Source of the DNA: Lates calcarifer
Lineage: Eukaryota > Chordata > Actinopteri > Centropomidae
Assembly: GCF_001640805.2 (NCBI RefSeq)
Contig: NC_066854.1
Coordinates: 12,564,776 to 12,628,775, forward strand
Direction: 5' to 3'
DNA length: 64,000 nt
The notes beneath the pieces are model-generated. The model made no database searches, had not been told where the DNA came from, and was given only the letters and a program-made list of their open reading frames with translations. Shown here in pieces: positions 1 through 12,600 of the stretch (positions within the stretch are counted from its first letter, which is position 1; every line of letters begins with the position of its first letter). A program made the position numbers and the translations under genes.

Positions 1-540
1 CTTTCTGATCAATGTTTCATTTCCATTGTAGAAAGAACACCTCTGAATGAGTAAAACATTTTGAATTGAATGTATTTATAAAGAAAAAATCTTCATATTT
101 TACTCATCCTATGCTTTAATTTTGGAGTAAAAATGGAGGTGTTCGACCAGTAAAACATTTGACAAATAGTTTATGTGTCAGGATTTAACATACAAGTGAA
201 TTTTCTTGAGAACATAGTCAGTAACTGAAAGCTCAGACTTATCCCCAACAGAATTTAAATATATGAAACCAGCAGACTTTCTATGTCTTTTCAGGCCTTC
301 ACATGCTACAAGTAAGTAACCCTCAGGTTCCAGGTCAGGTCATAATGTGTCCCAGTAAAATTTCTAAAAATCTGTTTGTGTGCAGGATTCAAGAATCAGT
401 AAATACCTGAGGAGATACTGACTGAAAGACATCAAAGTAGACAAAACTCAGCGAGTGAACACAAAACTGTGAGCGCAGTGTACAAGTGTGTATCAACAGT
501 AGACGAGAGTAAAGGAACAGCAGCAGTATCATTGATTAAC

Positions 541-614
541 CTGGGGATGTTGAGGAAGACCAGACACTGCAGCTTCAAGTCCTGAACCTTTGATGTTAAA
601 TCAGTGCCGTCACA
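541..614 (-). CDS. dgkz: dgkz exon: accessory kinase domain (last exon in window)
   Basis: Encodes [20 protein letters not shown] and then LNIP, ending AG before a gttaat donor. This matches the DGK zeta/iota accessory region. The following family segment, beginning YCAGTMPWG, is not found between base 1 and 540, so the next exon is outside the window. Confidence 0.85.
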
Positions 615-3600
615 CTGGAAACAGAGACAGAGAGAGAGACAGAGAGAGGAGGAGGGGTGACTCAGTGTTTTCACATAAATGACTGACTGTTTGATTGACA
701 GCTACTCACCACCACTTTGATGTGCTTAGACAGGTCTTTGGAGCTTCCCATCAGGAAATCTGAGAATGCTGTCTGTATGGGAGGGAGACAGACAGACAGA
801 CAGACAGACAGGTAAGCAGGATTCTCTCAGAGGAGTGCATCATTAAACCCAGTTGGACGGAGCTATCTTCCACTGCCTCTGGCAAAGTCAGAGACAGAGT
901 GTTCCCAAACCATAATCTTCACCACTGCAAAGTTATCATTCAGTTATGTATCTTTACTATAATTTCTATACAGCAGCCTGCCCTGAGTCACCTTATATTT
1001 ACCACACAAAGGGACCTGAGGGAACCTTTTACACCAAAGAGCACTTCTACTGAACATTCCTCAAGTCTAATGCAGTTGTCTTAATGGCGGTTTTGGATTT
1101 GGAGGCAGTGTTCTCAGAGGCTTTGGCATGAAAATCATGATGATTCTTAACACACTCTGCTCACTTCTCAAATCCAGTTCATGTGTTTCTTACACAAGTC
1201 AAATGTATAGTTACAACAGTTAAACCGCGTCAGTGATGTGTTGTGATAGCCTCCCTGACTCCAGCTCTGTCTGAGGTTTCTTCCTGTTTTCCCTCTCCAC
1301 TGTCGCCAAGAGCTGGGAACTGTTTGGTTTCTCTCTATTATACTGTAAGGTCTTGACCTTACTCTGTGTTTTGAGATAATGTATGTTATGATGATGGAGC
1401 TATACAAATAAAATTGAACAGAACATGCTTGGTCAGAGGGGGAGGTCAGAGTCTCCATGTTGCTGTGACAACATAACAGCAGAGACATATAGAGGAGTAT
1501 AGAGAATATTTGACTTCATTACTGGTTTACTGTACAGGCTCAATGAGAAATGATTAAAAGTTAAGCAATGATAAAAAGGTGATGATATTTTAGTGACAGA
1601 GAACTTGTGAAGTGTTGTGCTGCTCATTATAAAATGATATGAGGGTGCTAGGGAGCTGTCTGAAGCAACTGAGAAAATATAATGATATTTGAAGAATAAT
1701 AATGTGCACAAATAATAAAAAAACACAAATCAAAGAGCACTGAATAACCCAGTAGACAGACAGTTATCTCCTTTATATTCACTTAAGACAGAATACTATT
1801 AAAGAGGAAGATTTACACATTGATATTTAAGATGGAGGCGCACTCACCCCAGCGTAGAACATCTTATTCCTGAAACGACTGTTAAACTTCTCTGGGTTGG
1901 CCTCTAGAACAATGACAGCAAATCAAATGAACATTTCATATGTGTAGGAAATGGAATATATATGGAAAAAGCTTAACACAAATTCTCATAAATTAGCAGT
2001 AGTTAATGTACCTCTTGATTCGTGGAACTCTAGAGTCACATGGGCATCAAATCCAAGACTGAAGTAATTGTTGAAAACATCTAGAGGAAGCTGACAGAGG
2101 ACACACATATGGGTTAAACATCTAGTCTTGTTATTGTTTCAACTGTTAAGAAAAACTTGTGATTTGCTGGTAGCTAGTGGTTAGTTTGTGGTATTGCAAC
2201 ATCCGGGCTCATCACGTGTTTTTGACACTTTTTTGGACTGACCTTATCAGTTTGTTGTTCATCCAATTCAGCCACAGCACTGTGGTTTGGTTCAACCTGC
2301 AGGTTCCATCTGTCCAGCTGGACAACAGTTCCATCCTCCACATGGGACAGGATCTTAGACAGAGGTTCATCTGTATAGCCCTGGAGCACATGCAAAGTTA
2401 CACAAAACGTATATGTTGAATCAGAAATGAGTGGTCAGTATTTCACATTTCCAATGGCAGGTGACTGGACTGTGTATTTTACCCACCCCTCCCCAGTTGA
2501 GTGTCCTGGCGAGGTCATTTCCTGTCCCAAGTGGTAACACGGCAACAGGGGGTTGAGGGTTTAACGCCTGTTCATCAAGACAAGACAGGATCCAGCCCAC
2601 CTGGTTCAACACACACACACAGATATGTAGTCACACACAGAAAAGGTTGTGTTCCTCCTTCCTTTAAAAGACAGTTTTCAGTGTCAATCAGAAATGACTC
2701 CTCAGATGTTCATCAGGGTTTCATCCTGTTTTTGACTCAGAAGTTACCATTAGCTCATATTTATATATCAGAAATGAATAGTGAACTTTGAATTTGATAT
2801 TTTTTTTTGTCATGTATGATCGTGTACTCAATATCTTTGAATTTTAAATTTCATGATCGAAATTATTAATAGAAAAGAAACTAGTATATTATTTGACAGT
2901 TCAAGTAATTTTTCATGAGGACATTGATATGCACCATTCTTTACATCCAAAAAATATTCGTTACTATTTAACAAACTGCCCTCTTGGCATCAGAGTTTGC
3001 CTAAAAACCTCCTTCATTTAAATATTATGAATTTAGATTTTATTTCGTGTGTTTCATTTATTTCAGAGATACATATTGAATGGTCCTGTTTTTATTCTAG
3101 TTATCTTTTTTGAAGTTTTGTAGCAATTTTTAACTGTCAGTATTTTTTTGGTGTACGCTGTTCATGTATCTATTTTCTGTCTGTATCTTTTCAGTTTGTG
3201 TATACAAAGATGAATTGTAGGTGTTATAGTGCACAAATACATTCCTTATTATACATTTGTATTCTGGGTGTGTGTGTGTGTGTGTTACTCCTCACAGTGC
3301 CATCTCCTCCACAGGCCAGGATCCTCAGGTTGTGGACTTTGCGATACAACTCCAGGCTGCAAGATTTACACTGGTTAATGGCCAGTTCAGCCAAACACAT
3401 CTCACAGAAACTGTTTACTGATATCTGGTGTATGTGTGTTTGTGTGTGTGTGTGTGAGACCCACCCCTCCTTCGGTCCTCCTTGGCTCAGGTCAAACACC
3501 TGTCTGGGGTTCAGATACCACATGAAAGACTGCAGGATCTTAGTTCCCTGTCAGACAGAGAAACAAACACAGAGAGAATCTACTTACAGTACAGGAGCTG

Positions 3601-6600
3601 GGACTGAGACACTGTTCTCTAACACTCGAGTCAAGAGAGGAGGATCAATTTTTTTCTCCTCAGGCTGGGGAATTGGACCAAGTCTTTCAACCTGCTGAGG
3701 GCCACAAGTTGAAAGGCATCGGTCTGACAATCACATTCGTTCTATTTACCACAAGTGCTGCAGGAGTTTCATCTCTTCAGACCAAGTCTTCACACATAAC
3801 CAGAAAATGAAGTCACCGGTCTCTGATGTTAAAGTATACATTCAGTCTCAACTGTTTCTTTGATTTGCTGACTAACTACTTGTTCGTCGATGGATACCTG
3901 GTTTCCTCCGCTCTTGGGGTTGACAAACACCAGCAGTGGTTTCATCAGTGGTGAGGGGATGGGTCGGATAATGAACGGCTTCCACTGTCGTCCTTCCTGT
4001 CAGGAAAAAGAAGATGATCTGCTGAGATGCCCTGTAGCCAAGCTTCTGTTGTCCATTCAGACTGTCCAACCTGGGACTAAACATTTAACCACGGACAGAA
4101 ACTAACAGCTCCTCAGCCTTTTATCTGTAGTTCTCTGAAGATTTCCTTGAACAAATACAAGCACAAATTTATCACTAATTATGCCTGTAAGAAATATCAG
4201 TAACACTCTTTATAGAGGTCATATCTATAATGCATTATAAGCACAAAGCAATTTCCTGTCAAGGATCAATAAAGTACTATTCTATTCGTCTGCATAGAAT
4301 AACCCATCTTCAGGGTGGTGAGAGGCAGCTATAGAGACAATGCCAACCATAATACATCATGTGAGAGGAGGCTCACAAACTGTCACTGCTTAATGGCAGG
4401 CTTAGTGGTTGGCACCAACAGATTTGGGGGTTGACCATACAGTATGCCTTAAAAGGCATTTTGTCGACCCAAACACTGGAGCCCGCACTCTGCACTTGGA
4501 ATGTCCATGGCAGACGTTCAAGGTTGAAGTATGGCGGCACCGTGGACACAGTACACACAACATTTCAAAGAGCATTTTAAAATGACTGAGTGGGAATACT
4601 GGCTTGGCAGGAAACATGGATTTCATGTTACTGGTCGTCTGCTGCTGCATGACATTGGGAAAAATGCTGCTCATAATTGTTGAAAAGCTAGGTAGCTATT
4701 AGCAACCTTTCCTCAGCAGTGGATAAAAACGTATTAAACTGGGGTTACACTTGATTTCCAAAGAAATATTTTAACTTGTGTTACCTGCTTCACTCTCTGT
4801 TGCACATTTACACCTGTTCTGTGGAGACTGCCCAACACGGCCAAAGTCTTGTACCACTGGCCATTGTGTCTACTGTGATGGTGCTATTTTATGTTTCAAT
4901 CTAAAGGTGAAGTTGTGTGTTTTGAACACACAACTTCACCTGGTCGACATGGCTTTGATAATTATGATTTTTTTTTGTCTCACACTTCACTTGCAGCCAG
5001 TAAATACTGCTCATACTTGTGTTATAGTATCAATTGCTGATAAACTTTATACAGTGCTTTATTTAAAGCCCACAAAGTCATGCTATAGAGTATTATTAGA
5101 ATTAGAATTTATAATTTCTTATGATACTGCAGTTCTCTATGTGTCTGTATAACTGGCTAAGGTCATGTAGTTATCATGTGTTGTATAATCGAGGACTCAG
5201 ATTGTCACTTTGGTAAGAAGGTATACAGTTTCCGATGTTTAGAAGTGGCCTGTGTCTTATGACATGAAACTCCACTTGGGTTCATGTCTTCTGTGTGCTG
5301 CCATTTGAACATAACACTATTGATCCCCATGGAGAAATCAGTGAATATATTAAAACTTGTGTTACATCTGGAAGTGCAGGACTGACCTCTGCTCCTTTCT
5401 TGCTGCTTTTCCTCTTGAACGATGTTCTTTTCTTCTTCTTGCTTGATTTCATAGATGACTGTTAGAGACAGACCAAAGCATATTATTATCGTCAACACGT
5501 CCATATCCATTATACTAACACATCTCCATGTTGGAGATGCAGCAGCTCAGTATCTGCCTTCAAATTTCAAGGTAGAAAGAGGAGCCGAATATTATTCTTG
5601 TTTTGTTTTTGAAACATTAATGAAGAAAGACTTAGAAAACTATACCTACTGTATACACTATGACGAAAAGTAATCATTTTTGACTGACTTTCAATTGAAA
5701 TCTTATGTCAGGCGCAACAAGACGAGCACTGTCTGCGATTGGCCGCAGTATTACCTGATGGCGTCGGACCCGAATGATCCATGTGGGTGGAACTATGAGG
5801 GCAGCGTGAGCTCCTATTGGACAAGCCTCCTCAATTTGCTGCAGCATGAAGCAGGAAACCTTGTTGTGGTACTACGGAGAAAATATAAGACGTTTATTCA
5901 TTGAGATCTGTAACACAGAAAGACCATCAGGTCTGTTTTTTTTAAATATACTCACAGCCTGTTTGCACCAGGAGCAGCTGATGGCAACTATCTCTTTGCT
6001 GTGGAAAGCAAACTTTTGCTGGAAGCCCTGCACAGAAAAATAATCATAGAAGTTCTGTTTCACTGCTACAGAAATATGAATTTAGGATTCTATACTTCCA
6101 TACATTTGGGGGATGTGCATTCTTTTTCAAATGTTTTTACTGTAAAAAAAAAAAATTCAATGAATGGCGAGCGACACTTTAAATGATTCTCAAGATTCAC
6201 AACCCACCTTCCCACATTGTTTACATTTGCCTTCTTGTCGTCTGCGATGCACCCAGTGATGACGCACCACAATGGGCTGAACACACACAAATGACACAAA
6301 TAGAATAGATGACACTGAATTCATGACCACTTTTGAATATCAGCAACATAAAGAAAATCTGAGTCAAAGTGAAAACAAGGTGAGGTTTGCTGCTGTTGCT
6401 TCTCTGTTGCTTCCTGAGTTTATAAGAAAGCGAATCAGCTCCAACAGCAGCACTGCTCTGACCCCCCCAAAACAAGAATCTGTACAAAGAAAAGTCCAAG
6501 ACTCACCTCTCGGATGTTCCTAGAGCCTGATTCTCTGAAAGACGGTTTACACCTGAAATTAATCTGGAGGAGAGCAGAGGAAGAGTAGAGAGGTAGAGAG

Positions 6601-9600
6601 ATGTAAATACATAGATAATAACTGGGCTTCACAGAGCACACTGGGTGCTGGAAGGGATTATAAAGAAGAAGCATGGAGCTCCAGAACGGACGCGAATGAT
6701 TTCCAATCATCAGGTCAGCAGGTGTGAGGTGTTTTAGGAGAAAACAGGAGTTAGGCCAAAAGAAGAGGAAGATATGTGACTGTGTGGCAGTGAAAGTGGA
6801 CTCCATCTCCAGGGGAAAAAAACCATGATACCCCACAATGAAATGTGCAGAGAAAAGAAAAAACTGAACACTGTCAGGCCGATCAAACTGTACCTCAGTG
6901 GTATCCAGTTCCTCATAATGAATAACGTATCAGCTGGTCACTAGTCTCACATGATTAATGTTATCCTATTAATGTCATGATATGGGCAACAGCTTCAAAG
7001 AGTACAAGTGTGTGATATCAAAGGACCTGACTGACTCAATAAAACAACGTCTCTGTTTTCCCCGGTTCTTTTCCTAGACTTATAACGCTCTTCAAATCCA
7101 CAGAAATGACCTGACAGTGATTTAATATTCAACAGTATCAACAGTATCTAATAATTTCAGAAACATCAGACTTAGTACAAAGTACAGAGTGCAGGAGGGG
7201 ACATGGAGGAAAAAAATCAATAAAAAAGTCAAGATCTTGCAGGAGTTTCTCAGGATCTCGCAAAAAAAGTACTTTTTTTTTTTTAACCTTCAGATTTTTT
7301 TTCACTCCATGTCCCCTCATGCACTCCCTAGAAAAGCCTATGAACAAGTCATAGCTTTTAATCTTGCATTCAGTGGAGGCGTCATACGTTGTACAGTGAC
7401 TGCATGAAGGGAAGAGTTTTAGTTTATACAGGCTGCTCCCTCTTTAATGTGATGTCGACTGTTCAGTTGACAGTCTGTGCATGCTTTTGGTCAACACTGT
7501 TCGAGTGCCTGATTCTGGTTGACTGATGTGATCTAGCAAAAGTATATCAGCTATAAACTGCCATATACAGTATCTTCATAAAGCCACCCCATTCAAAGTT
7601 TGCACAATTATAATAATGAAACTAAACAACAAAAGTTTGAAAAGGGAACTTTAAAAAAAAATCCTTCAGTCTTTAATAGCACAGAGGTTGATCCAGTACT
7701 ATAGAAAGTCCTGCCAAACATGAGGCAAAAGTGAAATGTATGAAACATCAGTCATGTGCGAACAGGAAGTTAGACCAGACCAAATCGGCCACAGCATTCG
7801 CTAGGAACAGGTTCAAGGTCATGGACCAGGAGTCAGTGGATGGAGAGACATCGAGGAGGACAATCACATCTGACACCAGACACCGTCCTCAAACCTGACC
7901 CATCACTGGGGCACGAGGGAACAAAGGCCATCCTGGTTCATCAGTGTATCCAATATATATACTGACTGCTGTTTTATTTTACTGCCCAAATTCTCAGTGT
8001 CAAGTTCAAATGTTCAAAGTTAGACTGAAATTCCATACTTAGCTCAGGACCACCGAGAAGTGTGTTTGTTGGTGAAGAGTGGGATGTGGTGTAAAGTGGA
8101 CCTTGCTTAAGACCGTTCTGTTAAACTCTATAATTCATAGTCAGCAGTGTGTGCTGTTTTCTCCACCCTGACTTTGTCTCTGTGACCAGTCCTGCTACCG
8201 CCACCTCCGCTGTTTCAGAAAGTCACCTCAGTATCATATCATATGAAAATTAGATGAAGAGGCAGAAGATTGTCTGTGATTTAAGGAAAAGAAAATGACC
8301 CTTTTTTACGACGATGCAAGAAACGGAAGTGGAAATGTTCAGAGGGTGTGTGTCCGACCTGGATTAGATTTCCAATTCAATTCACTCATTTTCAAAGTGG
8401 ATGATCCACAAACTTGTTTACTTTTACAGGATAAATATTCTACATGTGTCCCATATACTGTAGATATTTAAATGTACATTTGCCCCCACCTACAAATATT
8501 CTGTTTTAGCACCAAATAAATTCATCCTGGGGGAAACAGTGACATTATTTTGTGCACTGGTTTCATTATGAATGGATTGAAGTGATGTCCAGACACCCCC
8601 CTCTGCTCTGTGTGTTTCTGTCAGATTGAGGATTACAGACGAGGAGAGAGGAGAGAAAGGACTTTTGTGTGTCTCACTCTAAAGTTGGAATCACTGAGGG
8701 GCAGGGTGGCCTCCAAGAGAATGGCTCTAGAGCTGGGGAACTGCAGGTTAGACAGGAGGGACAGTTAAAGATAGACAGTTAACCTGCAGTCCTCTGCTTC
8801 GGAGAAATGAAAATCAATTTAATGAAAGTGAAGTGAAAAAAATAAAGAGTAGTTATCAGCTGAAAAGCAACCATCCTTGGATCCATTTTTAGATTTCCTT
8901 CATGACTGAGGGTTTAAAGTAATCCTCCTTTCCACTTCTCTCTGGACCCAAAGTTTAATCCCTCTTTATTCTTGCCTCCATCAAATTTTGTCTCTCAGGA
9001 AAGATGGTTTAAACATCCCTCCCTAATCTTCTCCTCCCCACCTTTATCTGTCTGTGATCACTCAAGTTTTACACCTGAGTCTTTATGTTTCTTGTCTCCA
9101 TAAAGAAGATTTAAAAGGTGAACATTTGGATTCCCTGGGTCAGTCCACTCGGTGAAAGTACTGTGAAAATATAAGAAAGAGATATTACCTTCTCAAGTTG
9201 TTCTATACAGATGGTGTGGGCGACTATCTTACAGGCAGCACACTTCCTTCGACTGACAGACTTTTGCTGTAAAGAGAACAAAAGGGAGAACAGAAGTTTT
9301 GAAATAAGGAAAAACAATCATCAAGGAACAACCGAGAATAAATGAGAATTAAACCCTATCAAAAGCTAGAAGTGATTTTTGAATTTTATCTCAGTGAGTC
9401 AGTAATTCCATCTCTGACCTCCGGGGATCAGTCTTCTACTGTAGTAGGAGCTGTTAGCTGGAGCCACCACAGATTCAGAGAAATGACCAGAGACTGAACT
9501 CTCTCTTTTCCAAAGGAACTCAGACATGTCAGTACTGTGTAGATGTCCCTTTGGTGGCAATTACAGCTCTGAGTCTTCTTCTCTACAAGCTTTGCACACC

Positions 9601-12600
9601 TGGATTTGGGCAGTTTATCCAATTATTCCTGACAGATCCTCTCACTCTCCACCGGACTGGATAGGAAGTGTCTGTGACCGGACATGTGCTCTCTCCACTG
9701 ATGTTCTGTTGGTTTTAGTTCTGGGCCACTCAAGGACAGACAGAGACCTGCCTTGAGGCCACTCCAGTGTTTTCCTGGTGGGATGCTTCAGGTCATTGTC
9801 ATTCTGAAGGGTAACCCCAGTCTCAAGAGATGTCCTCTGGCCTTCTCTCAATTCGGATCAGTCTCCCTGTCCTTGCTGCTGAGAAGCCCCCCCCCATACT
9901 ATGATGCTGCTGCCACCATGCTTCACTGCAGGGATGCTATTAGCCAGGTGATGAGCAGGGCCTGGCGTTCCCAAGACACAGGGTTTGGAATTCTGCCTAA
10001 AAGGGTTTGGTTTTTAATCCACCAGACCTGAGAATATTTTCTCATGCTCTCTCAGTCTTTAAAATGCCATTTGACCGACTCCAACTGGGCCGTCATGTGT
10101 CTTCTACTGAAACTGACCGTCATAAAGGTTGCTGAGGTGGCTGTCCTACATGGAGCTACATACCAAAATCTATCACGATGGAATAAAAAGGAAAGGGGAA
10201 TCCAACACCACTGTTGGACTGACAGAACAAAGCTCACACCATTAATGTGTGCCTGAACACACAACCACTGTGAACACAAAAAGTGAGAGAGAGAACAGAG
10301 GGAGGAGAAGTAAGAGTGACATACTTACCAGTGCCCTGGCAATACAGTGTTGTTCTCCCACATAGCAGTAGTCTCCAGACGCGTTTGTCTCAAACCAGAT
10401 ATGATCTCCATACACAGCCGACTCCTACAGAGAGAAAAATAAACCTGTGTCTGCTTAATGAAATACATCCTTAAATACAAACAAATACAAAACCTTGATA
10501 CAAGACTGTGTCTGTCAGAGTTAACTCATGTTCAGTGTTGAATTTCTACCCTGTACTGTGTATTCCTCAATATAAGATAGCGAACAGCATTTCATTGACA
10601 ATTTAAGAGGCTAGCTTTATGGTGCCAGTTCTCTGTTTATACAAGACTGTGGGTTAGACTTTCACTTAGCAGCTGATTGAGAGTTCATCTGTTCATTTAA
10701 CCAGTTTCTCTTCATGTATTCAGCATCACTTGTATTTCTTTATATATATATTTTCCATCCAACTGTCTGCTTGTGACAAAACAAGTGTTTACGTTTGTTT
10801 GTATATGAAAATTTCCACTTAATCTCCCATATATTCCCATTTGGAATCTAAAATTCCCCAGCTTAACTTCCTGTTTCTGTTTCCTTTGCAGCCCTAGTCC
10901 TGACACATGTAGCTTCTTATGAATCTGACACTGACACTCTAGTAACACACAAGAGAGGGAGCTGCTGAGCTGCCACTGTAGGCATGAGGTAAAGGTAAAA
11001 CACAGACGAGTTATGTGTGTTTTCTCTGACCCCTGTAAGGTCACACTGACACCCAGACTTACAGTCCAGTCCACAGTACTGCGGATATTTGCCTCTGGGT
11101 CGGTCCTGTTCAGAGATGATGTGCTGGGTTGACAGGGCAGATGGTGCAGACCAGACTTGGCTATCGCTTTCCTGAAAACAAATTTTAGAAATTTTATGTC
11201 CTGGACACAGACAATTGTGAAAATATTTTCTCTATAACACTGAAACAGATGAGCAGAGGAAATGTAAGCCTTAGTATTTAGAAATGCTCAGCACTCTTGC
11301 TGCTTTCATACTGAAGTGAGTGAGAAATAAACAAGAAATCACAGAGTGATAAAACAGCTTTGACTCAGGACAGCATACACACTGCAGGAAGTCAGTCTAA
11401 TATTGCATTCCTAACATCATCACAGGCTCCAGTCCATCTGCATGACTGATAAACCTGACATGGAAAAGTACTTTTCCTTCATTCTTTCACAAATTCTTTT
11501 AAATGTGCCTTCATTTTGGATTTCAGAAATGCTGTAAAGACTTTAGTAGACTTGAGTTTAGCAAGGTGGCAGCTGGAGTGGAGAACAGTTTACTATTTGT
11601 TTCATATCACAACAGTTAGAGGCTTGAGGGCAATCTCAAAAATAAGGTTGGAGAGCAGGCATCTCTTCACATCTTGCAGTAAATTCACTATAAGGTACAA
11701 GATGTATGTGAATATTACCTTTACCTATATTATGTTGCATATTAGATATTTTGGTTTACTTGTGGAGCATTTGATATTTCTTCTTGCATAATGAGGCATT
11801 TTGGTGTGGCAAAGGAAATAAAAAAAGCCATTACCCCAGCAGTGCTGGCTGTTTTAGGGGCAGCATACTTTCACATCTATTTAATATGACACATTGTTGT
11901 ATCACTTGTCACTTTTTCTGTCTGCTGTGAACATGAATATGGGAGCAGAATGCTTTGCCCTTGACAATCCACAAACATGTTATGATCTCACAAATGCTAG
12001 TAGCAACAAAACTGTGACTTTTAAAAAGCTTTTTAAATGCACGTCATCTGTTTTGACATAGTGAAGATTGTAGTTCATTTTTAACATGATCAAATATTAT
12101 AGGCAAAACAAGCAATGAAAAGGACACGCCCTGTCAGTTGTTAAAACACCCCAGGGTGCCATGAAGCCATGAGGTCACTAACATCTACAACACCCTGGGA
12201 GCTAGAATGACCAAAGGAGGCTTCAAAACATATCTGCTTTAGATTAGGACATACTGTGTGTTCTATGGTGACATTTTTTTTTTGGCTGATGGCAACGCTG
12301 AAAGGTCAGAGGGTCACAGCAGAATTTCACAGAAATCTGGGTATTAGTTTTCAGGATACTTTGTCAAATAGTATCATCCTCAAAGGGATAAATATCCGTG
12401 GCAAATTCCGTGACAATATGACCACATCTTTCACTGACCGGCATGAATTTTCACTGTGTGCAATTATCATCCTGAAAGTTGGGACTGCAAGCATAGAATG
12501 AGATCTTGCCTACAAATACAAAACAATAAAAATATGGCGTGAGTATGTGTCTGTCATAGGCTACCTTTGAGGACAAATTTCAGAATAAAGAGCAGTTCAT

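Noticed and set aside
1..540. Possible next dgkz exon at the left edge
   Set aside because: No sequence matching the expected continuation (YCAGTMPWG) on the minus strand.
3198..3698. 166-codon open frame on the plus strand
   Set aside because: It is antisense to two dgkz kinase exons and includes TG microsatellites; the conserved protein is on the minus strand.
4905..4941. microRNA hairpin
   Set aside because: A 17-bp perfect stem with 3-base loop is too short and too regular for a typical precursor.
541..11171. Assignment as DGK iota rather than zeta
   Set aside because: Some residues ([15 protein letters not shown]) look iota-like, but the C1 region, SHVEDG and the two proximal N-terminal exons fit zeta better; not fully closed without a tree.
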